In this document: positions 23,130-33,279 of the stretch, piece after piece | How positions within the stretch are numbered: position 1 is the stretch's first letter | Layout: every line of letters starts with the position of its first letter | DNA from: Novosphingobium sp. Gsoil 351 | GTDB lineage: Bacteria > Pseudomonadota > Alphaproteobacteria > Sphingomonadales > Sphingomonadaceae | Length of the DNA: 64,000 nt | Assembly: GCF_009707465.1 (NCBI RefSeq) | Contig: NZ_CP046120.1 | Location: 2,757,501-2,821,500, forward strand | Direction: 5' to 3' | The notes under the pieces: generated by a model | Told to the model about the DNA's origin: nothing | Databases searched by the model: none | The model's input: only the letters and a program-made list of their open reading frames with translations | Made by a program: the position numbers and the translations under genes

Positions 23130-24827
23130 ATGGCGCATGACCCCGTGCAACCGCAACCGCTTCCGCCCGAAAGTCCACGCATGGCCACTCCGCTTCCGTT
23201 GCTTCCGCCCGCGTTCGATCGCCGCGCCTTCGTACGCGCCGGGATCGTGGGAATCGGGCTGCTCGCGCTCCCTGGCATGGCGCTGGCAGCGGGGGTCGAC
23301 GATTTCACCCACGGCGTCGCGAGCGGCGAGCCGGGCGCCGACCGGGTGCTGTTGTGGACGCGTTACGTCGGAACCGGCGACGATGCCGTGCTGCGCTTCG
23401 AGGTTGCCGATTCGCTCGATTTCGCCAAGCCGGTGACCGGAGGTGAGGTCCGCGCGCTCGCGGATCGCGATTGGTGCGCCAAGGTCGTGGCCACCGGCCT
23501 GCAACCGGGGCGCTGGTACTACTACCGCTTCGTGGAACCCGGCGGCGCGATCTCGCCCGTCGGCCGCACCCGGACGCTGCCTGTGGGCAAAGTCGATCGA
23601 TTTCGTATGGCGGTGTTCAGTTGCTCGAACCTGGGGTTCGGCTGGTTCAACGCCTATGCCCATGCCGCCGAGGATGGCGCCTTCGACGCCGTGGTGCATC
23701 TTGGCGACTACTACTACGAGTACCAGAAGGGGGAGTACCCCGGCCTCGATCAAATCGTGCCGGGGCGCGTCCTTTTACCCGAGAAGGAGATTGTCTCACT
23801 CGCCGACTATCGCCTGCGTCACGCCAACTACCGCGCCGATCCGGACCTGCAGCGCCTTTTCCAGCTCCAGCCCTGGATCATGGTGTGGGACGACCACGAG
23901 ACCGCCAACGATAGCTGGAAGGACGGGGCAGAGAACCACCAACCCGCCACCGAAGGCCCGTGGCCGCTGCGCGAGGCGGCGGCGATGCGCGCCTACCACG
24001 AATGGCTACCGGTTTCCGACGAGACTTGGGCAGCCTACGAAATCGGAGAGCTGGCGACGCTATTCCGGCTCGAAACCCGGCTAACCGCGCGCGACGAGCA
24101 ATTCGATCTCTCGGCGATCGAGCGGGGCAGCGATGCCGAAATCGCCGCCGCGCTGGCAAAGTTCCGCGACGGCGAATGGCGCGATTCCGCGCGAACGCTG
24201 ATGGGGGCCAAGCAGGAAGCTTGGCTGGCGGATGGACTCAGGGAATCCCGCCGCGCTGGAAAGCCATGGCAGGTGCTTGCCCAGCAGATTGTGATGGGCA
24301 AACTGCTGCTGCCCACAAATGTTGCCGATGGGATGCGCCCCGACAGTCGCGAGGAGCTTCGCAGCCGGATCCTCGGCAGGATCGCCGCGACCAAAGCCGG
24401 TCTGCCGTTCAACATGGATGCCTGGGACGGATATCCCGCCGCGCGCGAGCGGCTTCTCGCCAGCGCCCGCGCCGCCGACGCCAATCTGGTGGTGTTGTCG
24501 GGCGACAGCCATAACGCCTGGGCCAACGACCTCGCATTGGGCAAGGCGGCGGCGGGGGTAGAGTTCGCTGGAACGAGCGTGACTTCGCCCGGCGCTGAAG
24601 GCTCACTGCCGTGGATGAACCCCGATCGGCTAGCGTCCGACCTCGTCGCGCTCAACCCCGGCCTCAAGTGGTGCGATACCGCGCAACGCGGCTACATGGC
24701 GATCGAACTGACCCCGGCGCGCAGCACATGCGAATGGCGCTTCATCGACACCGTGCATCAGCGTTCGACCAAGCTTGCTCCGAGCCATACGATGAGTGTG
24801 GAGGCAGGTCGCAATCGCTTCGCCTGA
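23130..24827 (+). CDS. phoD: alkaline phosphatase D family protein
   Basis: PhoD-type phosphodiesterase/phosphatase, a Tat-exported Fe/Ca enzyme. Near the N-terminus DRRAFVRAGIVGIGLLALPG is a twin-arginine-like signal ending around AAGVDDF. Metal-site motifs are FSCSN, HLGDYYYEY, WDDHETANDSW and LSGDSHNAWANDL, in family order. A PhoD N-terminal beta domain (about 55-155) precedes the catalytic domain. The ATG at 23130 gives a long pre-signal stretch; the ATG at 23181 (MATPLPLLPP) is a better fit and would leave room for divergent promoters. It probably scavenges phosphate from organic phosphodiesters in the periplasm. No Pho box was recognised. Confidence 0.9.
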   Translation: MAHDPVQPQPLPPESPRMATPLPLLPPAFDRRAFVRAGIVGIGLLALPGMALAAGVDDFTHGVASGEPGADRVLLWTRYVGTGDDAVLRFEVADSLDFAKPVTGGEVRALADRDWCAKVVATGLQPGRWYYYRFVEPGGAISPVGRTRTLPVGKVDRFRMAVFSCSNLGFGWFNAYAHAAEDGAFDAVVHLGDYYYEYQKGEYPGLDQIVPGRVLLPEKEIVSLADYRLRHANYRADPDLQRLFQLQPWIMVWDDHETANDSWKDGAENHQPATEGPWPLREAAAMRAYHEWLPVSDETWAAYEIGELATLFRLETRLTARDEQFDLSAIERGSDAEIAAALAKFRDGEWRDSARTLMGAKQEAWLADGLRESRRAGKPWQVLAQQIVMGKLLLPTNVADGMRPDSREELRSRILGRIAATKAGLPFNMDAWDGYPAARERLLASARAADANLVVLSGDSHNAWANDLALGKAAAGVEFAGTSVTSPGAEGSLPWMNPDRLASDLVALNPGLKWCDTAQRGYMAIELTPARSTCEWRFIDTVHQRSTKLAPSHTMSVEAGRNRFA

Positions 24828-24872
24828 TCGCCTCCATCGACAATTAACCGTCGCGTGGCTATATCGCAGCCC

Positions 24873-24941
24873 ATGGACCGCCGCCGCACCCTGACTGCAG
24901 CCACCACTATCCCCACCCGGGGGCGATCGGTCGCGCGCTAG
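24873..24941 (+). other. small threonine-rich ORF, candidate thrS leader peptide
   Basis: A 22-codon ORF (MDRRRTLTAATTIPTRGR...) with five Thr codons ends about 130 bp before thrS. A GC-rich hairpin with an 8-bp stem (GCCGCCCG/CGGGCGGC) follows within 25 nt. This layout would suit threonine-responsive attenuation, but there is no T-tract and no clear Shine-Dalgarno sequence, and such leaders are not established for alphaproteobacterial thrS. The rest of the 24828-25071 gap shows nothing recognisable. Confidence 0.2.
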
Positions 24942-25071
24942 GCGCCGCCGTCGCCGCCCGGGGTTTCGGGCGGGCGGCATCTCCACTCGAAACGTCAAGC
25001 ATTCCGCGATGCCGAGGCTTCCGGCGGCGCAGGCCTTGTGCCAAAGCGCCGCCAAACCAGACGAGTGAACC

Positions 25072-27075
25072 ATGTCTCAGATGTTCAAGATTTCCCTGCC
25101 CGATGGTTCGGTGCGCGAGGTGCCGCGCGGGCAATCGCCTGCCGATGTCGCCGCGGCGATCGGCCCCGGCCTCGCCAAGGCCGCGCTGGCGGCGCGGGTC
25201 GATGGCGAGCTGCGCGATCTCAATCGCCCGTTCGAGGGCGATGGTAGCCTCGCGCTGGTCACCGCGCGCGACGAGGCCGATGCGCTCGAGTTGGCGCGGC
25301 ACGACTTTGCGCATGTGCTGGCCGAAGCGGTGCAGGCGCTGTTTCCCGGTACTCAGATCACCTTCGGTCCAAGCACCGAGGACGGTTTCTATTACGACTT
25401 CGCTCCGGCCGAGCGCCCCTTCACCGACGAGGACCTGCCCGCCATCGAAGCCGAGATGCGCCGCATCATCGCCGCCGACAAGCCGCTGACGCGCGAGGTG
25501 TGGAGCCGCGCCGACCTGATCGCACGCTGGCGCGAGCAGGGCGAGAGCTTCAAGGCAGAGTGGGCGAGCGAACTGCCCGAGGGCGAGGAGTTGACGGTCT
25601 ATCGTTCCGGCTCCGACTGGCTCGACATGTGCCGCGGTCCGCATCTGGCTTCGACCGGCAAGCTCGATCCCAACGCGTTCAAGCTGACGCGCGTCTCGGG
25701 CGCGTACTGGCGCGGCGATCAGGCCAATGCGATGCTCAGCCGGGTCTACGGTACCGGCTGGCTCAACAAGAAGCAGCTCGACGCGCACCTGATGCGGCTC
25801 GAGGAAGCGGCCAAGCGCGATCATCGCAAGCTGGGCGCGGAGATGGACCTGTTCCACCTTCAGGCCGAGGCTCACGGCAGCGTGTTCTGGCATCCCAAGG
25901 GCTACAAGGTCTGGCGCGAGCTCGAAGCCTATATGCGCCGCGCGATCGACGATGCCGGCTATCGCGAGGTCAAGACCCCGCAGATCATGGACGCGCGCCA
26001 GTGGGAGCAATCGGGCCATTGGGGCAAATATCGCGAGAACATGTTCGTTATCCCCGACGAGGTGCCGAACGTAGAGGATGAGGGCGCGCTGGTCAGTGGC
26101 AGGGGCGACTGGATGGCGCTCAAGCCGATGAACTGCCCGGCGCACATCCTCATCTTCAAGCAGGGGATCAAAAGCTATCGTGACCTGCCGCTGAGGTTCT
26201 ATGAAAACGGCTGCTGCCACCGCAACGAACCGCAGGGCGCGCTCCACGGGCTGATGCGCGTGCGCCAGTTCACCCAGGACGACGCGCACATCTTCTGCCG
26301 CGAGGACCAGATCGTGAGCGAAGTGCAGGATTTCTGCGCGCTCGCGGACCGCATCTATCGGGACTTCGGTTTCACTTATTCGATCAAGCTGGCCCTGCGC
26401 CCCGATCAGCGATTCGGAACGGACGCCGATTGGGACAAGGCCGAGGACGAGTTGCGCGATGCCGTCGTTCGCGCCGGGCTGGCGACCGAGGCCTATGGCT
26501 GGGAGGAACTGCCCGGGGAGGGCGCGTTCTATGCCCCCAAGCTCGAATGGCACCTGACCGACGCGATCGGAAGGACTTGGCAGGTCGGCACGATCCAGTC
26601 GGACCGGGTACTACCGGATCGGCTCGACGCCCACTACATCGGCGAGGACGGTGAAAAGCACCGCCCGGTCATGCTCCACCGCGCGATTTTCGGATCGTAC
26701 GAACGCTTCATCGGCATCCTGATAGAGCACTACGCGGGCAAGTTGCCGCTGTGGCTGGCGCCGGTGCAGGCGGTGGTGGCGACGATCGTTTCGGACGCAG
26801 ACGGCTACGCGAGCGACGTTGAAGCGAGCTTGAGGTCTGCAGGTATCCGTGTCGAATCAGACCTGCGCAACGAGAAGATCAACTACAAGGTGAGGGAGCA
26901 TTCGCTCCAGAAGGTTCCCCACCTGCTGGTCGTCGGCAAGCGCGAAGCCGAAGAGCGCACCGTCGCGATCCGCACCTTGGGCGAGGAACGCCAGCGGTTC
27001 ATGCCGCTGGACGAGGCGGTGGCGTGGCTCAAGGGCGAGGCGCTGGCGCCGGACTTGCGGGAACGGGGCGCATAG
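25072..27075 (+). CDS. thrS: threonine-tRNA ligase
   Basis: A 667-residue class II aminoacyl-tRNA synthetase charging tRNA-Thr. N-terminal TGS domain (about 1-65), the editing/second-additional domain with [12 protein letters not shown] and [14 protein letters not shown], the catalytic core with motif 2 [20 protein letters not shown] and motif 3 [14 protein letters not shown], and the anticodon-binding domain from about residue 570. The zinc-site residues lie in MNCPAH and neighbouring His positions. Length is normal for the family. Start ATG at 25072. Confidence 0.98.
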   Translation: MSQMFKISLPDGSVREVPRGQSPADVAAAIGPGLAKAALAARVDGELRDLNRPFEGDGSLALVTARDEADALELARHDFAHVLAEAVQALFPGTQITFGPSTEDGFYYDFAPAERPFTDEDLPAIEAEMRRIIAADKPLTREVWSRADLIARWREQGESFKAEWASELPEGEELTVYRSGSDWLDMCRGPHLASTGKLDPNAFKLTRVSGAYWRGDQANAMLSRVYGTGWLNKKQLDAHLMRLEEAAKRDHRKLGAEMDLFHLQAEAHGSVFWHPKGYKVWRELEAYMRRAIDDAGYREVKTPQIMDARQWEQSGHWGKYRENMFVIPDEVPNVEDEGALVSGRGDWMALKPMNCPAHILIFKQGIKSYRDLPLRFYENGCCHRNEPQGALHGLMRVRQFTQDDAHIFCREDQIVSEVQDFCALADRIYRDFGFTYSIKLALRPDQRFGTDADWDKAEDELRDAVVRAGLATEAYGWEELPGEGAFYAPKLEWHLTDAIGRTWQVGTIQSDRVLPDRLDAHYIGEDGEKHRPVMLHRAIFGSYERFIGILIEHYAGKLPLWLAPVQAVVATIVSDADGYASDVEASLRSAGIRVESDLRNEKINYKVREHSLQKVPHLLVVGKREAEERTVAIRTLGEERQRFMPLDEAVAWLKGEALAPDLRERGA

Positions 27076-27087
27076 CCATCCACGACG

Positions 27088-27115
27088 CCCGCTCATTCGG
27101 AGCGAAGTTGAGGGA
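27088..27115. repeat. REP-like half palindrome downstream of thrS
   Basis: A 28-bp stretch with the core GAGCGAAGTTGAGGGA, related to the repeat in truB (59750-59813) and to the one at 42638-42668. It sits in the short gap after thrS. The following 70 bp up to the permease gene contain no gene. Confidence 0.5.
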
Positions 27116-27184
27116 TCGCGCGCAAGAGTGCGGCGGAGCGCGCGATGTCTTGATTGCGTTCGGCACGAGCGGAGGTGGGGCTGA

Positions 27185-27928
27185 ATGCTTGGTCTGACCC
27201 CTGCCGCACTCGCTCTCGCCATCGCCGCCGCCTTCACCGCCGCCTTCGTGCGCGGCCTCGCCGGATTCGGAATGGCGATCCTGCTGGTGCCGTTGCTTGG
27301 ACTGATGGTGCTGCCGGTCGAGGCGGTGGTCGTTTCCAACCTCCTTGGCTTGCTGATCGGTTTGAGCGGACTGCGCACGACTTGGGACGCCGCCGACCGT
27401 CCGAGCGCGCTGGCGATCGGCGTGCTGGCGATGGCGGCGACCCCGTTCGGTCTCGCCCTGCTCCATGCGATCGATCCAGCTTGGGCGCGGGTGCTGATCG
27501 CGCTGATTGCGGTGCTGGCGTTCGTCCTGGTGCTGCTCCCGCCGCGCCCCGATGGCCACCGCCCACACCGCGCCGAAGTGGCCGCGACCGGCGTCGCCGC
27601 GGGCCTCTTGACCGGGTTCGCCGGTATGCCCGGCCCGCCGGTGGTTCCGTTCTATCTGCGCCAGGCGATTCCGGCGGCGCGGGCGCGCGCATCGATGCTG
27701 CTGGTGTTCCTCGCGACTTCGCTGGCGAGCAGTGTCGCGGGATTGGCGATGGGGATGGCCGGATCGCGCCATGCGCTGTTGGCCGCGGCGCTGTTCGGGC
27801 CGATCTGGCTCGGCAACCGGCTGGGCGGCATGGCGTTCGGGCGGGTATCGGATCGTGCCTGGCGCTGGCTGGTGGCGGCCTTGCTGGCGGCCTCGGGCGC
27901 GGTCGCGCTCGTGCGGTTGATCCCTTAG
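27185..27928 (+). CDS. TauE/SafE (TSUP) family membrane permease
   Basis: A 247-residue protein with seven or eight hydrophobic helices. It begins ALALAIAAAFTAAFVRGLAGFGMAI, the usual first TSUP repeat motif, and has a second repeat beginning VAATGVAAGLLTGFAGMPGP. The family exports or imports sulfite, sulfoacetate or related anions; the substrate here is unknown. It overlaps the convergent transpeptidase pseudogene by 4 bp at the 3' end. Confidence 0.88.
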   Translation: MLGLTPAALALAIAAAFTAAFVRGLAGFGMAILLVPLLGLMVLPVEAVVVSNLLGLLIGLSGLRTTWDAADRPSALAIGVLAMAATPFGLALLHAIDPAWARVLIALIAVLAFVLVLLPPRPDGHRPHRAEVAATGVAAGLLTGFAGMPGPPVVPFYLRQAIPAARARASMLLVFLATSLASSVAGLAMGMAGSRHALLAAALFGPIWLGNRLGGMAFGRVSDRAWRWLVAALLAASGAVALVRLIP

Positions 27929-28552
27929 TAGATCCCCAGTTTGTCGGCGAAGATCACTCGGCCGCCGGAAAGCTGGGTGAGAGCGGCATTGAAGTCGTCG
28001 CCCGGGGCCATCGCCAGGCAGCCGTCGCTGCGCCCCAGCTTGCCGAATTTCTCGAGCATCTCCGGCGCGGCGTACGGCGCTGAATGCATCACTATGGCGC
28101 GGTTGAGCGCGTTCGAGTTGTCCGGATCGAGGCCGCCGAGGCGGATCGAGACGCCGTATTTTCCGACGTACCATTCGTAACTGATGTAGGCCCCGCGGCT
28201 GGTCGCGAGGCTGCCCGGCTCGTTCGAGAACCAGTGCAGGAAACCGTCGTGGTCGGGGTCAGAGCCCTTGCCATGCGTCACCAGGAACGAGCGCACGGTC
28301 CCGGCTTCGAGGTTGGCGAAGTGCAGCCGCGGCATCGACGAGGGGGAGGCCGAAGTCGGCCACCCCGGCGATGTCGCGGCGCCACAGGATGTTACCCGCC
28401 CGATCGACTTCGCGCCTCGCGATGTCGAGGATACGACGGTTCTGTTCGGGGATCGAATACGGCTGGGCAAACACGCGTGCAGGCAGGGCCAGCGCCATGG
28501 CGCCGGCGGCAGCGCGCTTGAGCGCGGTCCTGCGGTCCAGTCCTTTGTCCAT
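27925..28552 (-). pseudogene. murein L,D-transpeptidase family protein, frameshifted
   Basis: Two overlapping frames together give one protein. The first (ATG 28552) encodes a Tat-type signal (MDKGLDRRTALKRAAAGAMA) and the start of the mature domain through GVADFGLP. The second (to the stop at 27925) continues MPRLHFANLEAGTVRSFLV and holds the catalytic region HSAPYAAPEM ... GRSDGCLAM with the active-site Cys. The join falls at a run of five G on the plus strand (28342-28346); with four, the frame is continuous. The family (YkuD_2-like) remodels peptidoglycan in the periplasm. The domain otherwise looks intact, so either recent inactivation or a sequencing indel is possible. Confidence 0.82.
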
Positions 28553-28606
28553 TCGTTCCCGTCTATCACGCCAAGCCTAACCGTGCGGTGAACGTGGACA
28601 CAACTC

Positions 28607-29104
28607 TCAAGCGCTGGAAACCGCCTCGTTTGCGCCGAGTTGCGCCAAGCTGTCGGCGTCGAGCCGCATGGTCGTCCAGTCGGTGAGCGGGCGGGCGCCG
28701 AGCGAGCGGTAGAAGTTGATCGCCATCATGTTCCAGTCGAGCACCGACCATTCCATCCGCGCACAACCCCGTTCAACCGCGATCCGCGCGACCTCGCCCA
28801 GCAGCTTGCGCCCAAGTCCGGAGCGGCGCGCGGAAGGCACCACGAACAGATCCTCCAACCACACTCCGGGATGACCCTCGAAGGTCGAGAAGTTGTGGAA
28901 GAACAGCGCGAAGCCGCTCGGCTGGTCGTTCAGTTCGCCGATCAGCACTTCGGCCATCGGTCGAGGGCCGAACAAGTGGCGTTCGAGCACCGCTTCGTCC
29001 ATCCTCACCGCGTGGCTTAGCCCCTCGTATTCGGCCAGCCCGCGAATCAGCGCGGCGATCAGCGGCATGTCGGCGACGGTGGCTGCGCGGGTGGCGATGG
29101 TCAT
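28607..29104 (-). CDS. GNAT-family N-acetyltransferase
   Basis: A 165-residue acetyltransferase. The acetyl-CoA-binding motif A is VWLEDLFVVPSARRSGLGRKLL (R/Q-x-x-G-x-G/A core RRSGLG) at about residues 81-102, and NFYRSLGARPL is the usual motif B. It resembles diamine/spermidine-type N-acetyltransferases (LIRGLAEYE near the N-terminus), but the substrate is not proven. I chose the ATG at 29104 (MTIATRAAT) over a longer frame. It stands alone on the minus strand between the transpeptidase pseudogene and the protease gene. Confidence 0.85.
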   Translation of the reverse strand: MTIATRAATVADMPLIAALIRGLAEYEGLSHAVRMDEAVLERHLFGPRPMAEVLIGELNDQPSGFALFFHNFSTFEGHPGVWLEDLFVVPSARRSGLGRKLLGEVARIAVERGCARMEWSVLDWNMMAINFYRSLGARPLTDWTTMRLDADSLAQLGANEAVSSA

Positions 29105-29140
29105 GCGGCCACCTAGCCCAGCCAAGCCCTCAACTGCAAA

Positions 29141-29665
29141 TCAGCGGCGGATCGTCATCCGATCGCCTTCCAGGCTGACCTGGCCCAGCTTTGCCAGCAC
29201 CGTCTGGCCGAGCAGATTGACCGACAGGCCCTCGAGCACGACCGCGTCGACGTCGTGGAACTCGGTTCCCGCGACTTCCAGCCGGTCGAGGCGGACGATC
29301 GCGCCGTTGCCGGTGCCCGAGGCGGTCTGCATCAGCGGCACGAACTCCGCCGGATCGACCGGATGACCGAGCCGTCCCGCTTCATCGACGGTCAGCGCGA
29401 CGATGTCGGCGCCGGTATCGACCAGAAACTGCGTGTCCTGGCCCTCCACCTGGGCATCGACATGGAACTGGCCGCTGCCGTCGCGCTGGAGAACCATCGC
29501 ATCGTCGAACCCGCTCGCTGCCGAGGCTGATCCGGACGGCTGTTCCCCCAGCCTCATGGTCTTGACCGCTTCCGGGCCCTGCGGCCTGACCGGCGCCTGT
29601 TCGTGCGGCGAAAACACGATCCAGATGAATCCGCCGAAGGCCGCGAGAGGTATCAGCTTCTGCAT
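29141..29665 (-). CDS. retropepsin-like aspartic protease (clan AA), membrane anchored
   Basis: A 174-residue protein starting with one hydrophobic segment (IPLAAFGGFIWIVF), then a linker and a single retroviral-type aspartic protease domain. The catalytic motif is FLVDTGADIVALT (about residue 85) and the C-terminal NLLGQTVLAKLGQV is the hydrophobic-hydrophobic-Gly strand. Such proteins (TIGR02281-like) are widespread in alphaproteobacteria and must dimerise to be active. The role is unknown; it is presumably periplasmic. Confidence 0.86.
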   Translation of the reverse strand: MQKLIPLAAFGGFIWIVFSPHEQAPVRPQGPEAVKTMRLGEQPSGSASAASGFDDAMVLQRDGSGQFHVDAQVEGQDTQFLVDTGADIVALTVDEAGRLGHPVDPAEFVPLMQTASGTGNGAIVRLDRLEVAGTEFHDVDAVVLEGLSVNLLGQTVLAKLGQVSLEGDRMTIRR

Positions 29666-29703
29666 CGCCGCACAGGCTAACGCAGGATGGGTTACTGCTT
29701 CGT

Positions 29704-30837
29704 CTACTCCGCCGCTTCGGCGTGCCCCGCGTCGCTCATCCCGGCTTCGATCTCGGCCGCCTTGGCCTCGACCAGCGCGACGATGTGATCGAGCATATCG
29801 GCGCTCTGGACGTGGTGGTCGGTCACCCCCGAGAGGTAGACCATGTGCTTGCCGTTGCCCCCGCCGGTGATCCCGATGTCGGTTTCGCGCGCCTCGCCCG
29901 GGCCGTTGACCACGCAGCCCAGCACCGAGAGCGAGAGCGGGGTCTTGATGTGGCCGAGCCGGCTTTCGAGCGCCTGGACGGTGCGGATCACGTCGAAGCC
30001 CTGCCGCGCGCAGCTTGGGCACGAAACCACGCGCACGCCCCGCGTCCGTAGGCCGAGCGACTTGAGGATCTCGAACCCGACCCTGACTTCCTCCTCGGGC
30101 TCGGCCGATAGCGAAACGCGGATGGTGTCGCCGATCCCAGCCCACAACAGGTTGCCCATCCCGATGCTCGACTTGACCGTGCCGCCGATCAGCCCGCCGG
30201 CCTCGGTGATTCCCAGATGCAGCGGGCAATCGACCGCCTCGGCCAATTGCATGTAGGCGGCGACCGCGAGGAACACGTCGCTGGCCTTCACCGCCACCTT
30301 GTATTCGTGGAAATCGTGGTCCTGGAGCAGCTTGATGTGATCGAGCGCCGATTCGACCAGCGCCTCGGGGCAGGGCTCGCCGTACTTTTCGAGCAGGTCC
30401 TTCTCCAGGCTTCCGGCGTTGACCCCGATACGGATTGCGCAGCCGTTGGCCTTGGCCGCGCGAACGACTTCGGCGACGCGTTCGCCGCTGCCGATGTTGC
30501 CCGGATTGATCCGCAGACACGCCGCGCCCGCATCGGCTGCCTCGAGCGCGCGCTTGTAGTGGAAATGGATGTCGGCGATCAGCGGCACCCGCGCGGCCTT
30601 GACGATGCCGCGCAGCGCCGCGGTGCTTTCGACATCGGGGCACGAAACCCGGATCAGGTCCGCCCCGGCATCCTCGCAGCGCCGGATCTGGTCGATGGTG
30701 GCGACCGCGTCGCTGGTCAGCGTGTTGGTCATCGTCTGCACCGTGATCGGCGCATCCCCGCCGACGGGTACGCGCCCAACCATGATCTGGCGGGATTGGC
30801 GGCGGGCGATGTCGCGCCAGGGGCGAATACTGCTCAT
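29704..30837 (-). CDS. ispG: (E)-4-hydroxy-3-methylbut-2-enyl-diphosphate synthase
   Basis: IspG (GcpE) of the MEP isoprenoid pathway converts MEcPP to HMBPP with a 4Fe-4S cluster. The TIM-barrel domain begins [18 protein letters not shown], includes [14 protein letters not shown] and RINPGNIGS, and the cluster-binding cysteines are in [11 protein letters not shown] and [12 protein letters not shown]. The ATG at 30837 gives 377 residues, normal length; the longer frame upstream is not supported. IPP made here would feed the carotenoid pathway implied by crtZ at 43.4 kb. Confidence 0.96.
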   Translation of the reverse strand: MSSIRPWRDIARRQSRQIMVGRVPVGGDAPITVQTMTNTLTSDAVATIDQIRRCEDAGADLIRVSCPDVESTAALRGIVKAARVPLIADIHFHYKRALEAADAGAACLRINPGNIGSGERVAEVVRAAKANGCAIRIGVNAGSLEKDLLEKYGEPCPEALVESALDHIKLLQDHDFHEYKVAVKASDVFLAVAAYMQLAEAVDCPLHLGITEAGGLIGGTVKSSIGMGNLLWAGIGDTIRVSLSAEPEEEVRVGFEILKSLGLRTRGVRVVSCPSCARQGFDVIRTVQALESRLGHIKTPLSLSVLGCVVNGPGEARETDIGITGGGNGKHMVYLSGVTDHHVQSADMLDHIVALVEAKAAEIEAGMSDAGHAEAAE

Positions 30838-31137
30838 GGCCGGTCGATACCCAAAGCGCGGACCACTTGGACCACTGTCCTGAGGGAAATTTTCCCCCTG
30901 GATGCGGAGGCGCCATTTTGCACGGTGCGGGAGGCGGGAAACAAAGACGTGACCATCAGGCGCGGCACCTAGCACCTTTTGGCGATGTAGGAAAACGGGG
31001 TGCAAGGAACGGGCGGCTCGGCGGCCCCCGGAGGCGTTTGCCGAACCAGTCCTCCCTTGCGGGCCCCGTTGGGGAAATGGCTGGAAAACCTCGTCCGACC
31101 GGCGCACTGTGGCCGTGTCTGGTCCTGGGGACGCCGA
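30838..31137. promoter_or_regulatory. 300-bp divergent intergenic region with possible operator
   Basis: No gene is visible. Close to ispG it holds a tandem GGACCACT repeat (30860-30878) followed at about 30883-30895 by a 13-nt palindrome GGGAAATTTTCCC. These could be a regulator site for ispG, but no matching regulator is known to me. No clear -35/-10 pair stands out. Confidence 0.3.
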
Positions 31138-32367
31138 ATGCAATACGCCGACCTCGCGGGCGATTTGCCGCGCGATTCCGCAGTCGAAAAGCAGGCTTCC
31201 GCTGGCCGCGTGGCTGCGCAAGGCGCGCGGTTCGCGTTCTCGCTCATCGGGGGTCAGCACCAATTCTGGCACGCGGCGCCCGTTGCTGCAGCGCTTTCGC
31301 GCATGCCCAACACTCGCGTGGAGTGTTTCGTGATCGATTCCGAGGACCAGGCCGCGCTGGCGGAGATGCTAGCGGCGCTCGGATCGGGTCCTGTCGAGAT
31401 CGTCGTCATGACCCTGCCGCGTGCGCTCGAGCGCGGGCTTGCGGCGCTGCGGCGAACGCGCAGTTCTCCGCTCAAGGCGCTGCGGCTGGTTTGGTGGGCG
31501 CGCGCCATGCGTTCGGCCAGCGTCATCGTGACCGTGGAACGCACGTCGACGCTGCTGAAGCAGATTCCGGGCCGGTGCCCGCCGCTCGCACACATTCCGC
31601 ATGGGGTGGGCGGCGCTCGCCGGGCGAAGGGAATGGACCCGCGCTTCGCCAAGTTCGATCGGGTTTTGCTGGCTGGCGAAGCGGACCGCCGCTCGACGCT
31701 GGAACACGGACTGCTACCGGCCGACGCGGTTGCCGTGGTCGGCCACGTCAAGCTCGACGGTTTGCGCCGTGCCGGTCGGCTCAAGCGCCGCCCGCTTCTT
31801 CCCGGACCCAAACCGACGGTGCTCTACAATCCGCACTTCGACGCTCAACGGGGGTCGTGGCAATGGGCCGGGCCACAGATCGTTGGGCAAATTCGGGCGA
31901 GCGGCCGCTTCAATCTGATCACGGCTCCGCACGTCAGGCTGTTCGAGGGGGCGAGCGCAGCCGAACGCGCCGCGTTCCGCGACCAATCGGACGGAACCCA
32001 CGCCCTGTTCGACCCGGGGTCCGAGCGTTCGATCGATATGACCTACACGCTGGCCGGCGACATCTATCTTGGTGAATTCAGCAGCCAGCTCTACGAGTTT
32101 CTGGTCATTCCCCGGCCATGCGTGTTCATCGACATCAAGGGCGATGGCGGTGCGGGGGACAGCAAGTTGCCCGACATGTGGCGCTGCGGCGAAACGGTGA
32201 CCCGGGTCGAGGATGTCGTCCCCGCGCTCGATCGCGCCATTGCCCGTCATGGCGAGTTTCTGGCCCAGCAAGAAGCGTTGGTGCGCGACGGTTATGGCGA
32301 CCAATCGGTCAGCGCGTCCGAACGAGCCGCCCAGGAACTGATCGAGATGGCCGGGCTGGCAGCCTAA
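31138..32367 (+). CDS. putative CDP-glycerol glycerophosphotransferase-like protein
   Basis: A 409-residue soluble protein, probably GT-B fold. An N-terminal Rossmann-like half has [20 protein letters not shown] and [12 protein letters not shown]. The C-terminal half has [49 protein letters not shown] and PCVFIDIKG; the [12 protein letters not shown]...E region resembles the D-x-x-SS substrate site of CDP-glycerol poly-glycerophosphotransferases. Assignment is by motif only. It lies with a nucleotidyltransferase, flippase and CDP-alcohol transferase, which supports a surface-polymer role. ATG 31138 is used; the frame extends to 31000, but that part looks non-coding. Confidence 0.65.
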   Translation: MQYADLAGDLPRDSAVEKQASAGRVAAQGARFAFSLIGGQHQFWHAAPVAAALSRMPNTRVECFVIDSEDQAALAEMLAALGSGPVEIVVMTLPRALERGLAALRRTRSSPLKALRLVWWARAMRSASVIVTVERTSTLLKQIPGRCPPLAHIPHGVGGARRAKGMDPRFAKFDRVLLAGEADRRSTLEHGLLPADAVAVVGHVKLDGLRRAGRLKRRPLLPGPKPTVLYNPHFDAQRGSWQWAGPQIVGQIRASGRFNLITAPHVRLFEGASAAERAAFRDQSDGTHALFDPGSERSIDMTYTLAGDIYLGEFSSQLYEFLVIPRPCVFIDIKGDGGAGDSKLPDMWRCGETVTRVEDVVPALDRAIARHGEFLAQQEALVRDGYGDQSVSASERAAQELIEMAGLAA

Positions 32368-32438
32368 AGGTGCCGAGCGGCAACGCACGGTCGCGGGTCG
32401 GGTCCGCCCGCAACGCAGCTTCCATCAAGGTTCGCCGA

Positions 32439-33194
32439 TCACGCTCGGGTCGGAAACGACCAGGCATCCGTCAGCTTCGTCGCAGCCTCGATGTCGTTCA
32501 GAAAATCGACTTCGCCCCAGCCCATCCCCTCGATCGAGACCGTGCCGACCTTGCCGGTGGGGGCGAGACCGTCGATGACCTTGAGGTACCAGTGCTGGAC
32601 CCCCTCGGGGGTGCGCATCGCGGCGCGCACCGCTTCGCGAAACAGCGCCGCGCCTTCGCCGCGGAAGGCAAGGAAGCCGATGGATTCGGCGTCGCTTTGG
32701 GCCGCGGTCAGGGTCTTGCCGATGCGCTCCAGGCGGCCGGTGGCGGGGTCGCGGGTGACTTTCATGTCATCGCTGTCGTAGGCGGGCTTGACGTCCACCG
32801 TTACCGCGATCGGCCAGTCCGAACCGACCTGGACCTTGGCCACGATTTCCTCGCTGACCAACGTATCGCCGTTGAGGATTAGGAAATCGCCGTCCATCGC
32901 GTCGCGGGCGATCCAGCAACTGCCGAGATTGTCGGCCACCTTGTAGAACGGGTTGAACCTGCTGGTAATTTCCACCCGGGGATCTTGGAGCGCCGCCAAC
33001 TCGGCATCGACCATGTCGGTCATGAAACCGGTGACAACGTCGATCCGCTTGACCCCTCCGCGCGCGAGCATCTCGATCTGCCAGGCGAGCAGCGATCGGC
33101 CCGAGAACTCGATCAGGCACTTGGGCCGCTCGGCGGTGAGCGGGAGCATTCGGCTGCCCTGGCCGGCGCTGAGCAGAATGGCGTGTTCGATCAT
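32439..33194 (-). CDS. sugar/polyol-phosphate nucleotidyltransferase
   Basis: A 251-residue NTP_transferase protein. The nucleotide-binding signature is AILLSAGQGSRMLPLTAERPK at the N-terminus, the metal-binding region is FLILNGDTLV, and WYLKVIDGL and GWGEVDFLND follow. The pattern fits cytidylyltransferases that activate phosphocholine, glycerol-like or inositol phosphates as well as sugar-1-phosphate enzymes; the substrate cannot be fixed from sequence. It is convergent with the preceding gene and divergent from the flippase gene. With a CDP-alcohol transferase 1.5 kb away, a CDP-alcohol product is an attractive inference. Confidence 0.82.
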   Translation of the reverse strand: MIEHAILLSAGQGSRMLPLTAERPKCLIEFSGRSLLAWQIEMLARGGVKRIDVVTGFMTDMVDAELAALQDPRVEITSRFNPFYKVADNLGSCWIARDAMDGDFLILNGDTLVSEEIVAKVQVGSDWPIAVTVDVKPAYDSDDMKVTRDPATGRLERIGKTLTAAQSDAESIGFLAFRGEGAALFREAVRAAMRTPEGVQHWYLKVIDGLAPTGKVGTVSIEGMGWGEVDFLNDIEAATKLTDAWSFPTRA

Positions 33195-33279
33195 GGGGGG
33201 CGTTTAGCGGAGTGGGCGGGAGCATCAACCATCCATCCAGTACCGGCGGGTAGCGTGGGTAGGGACCGAGCGTGGACGC

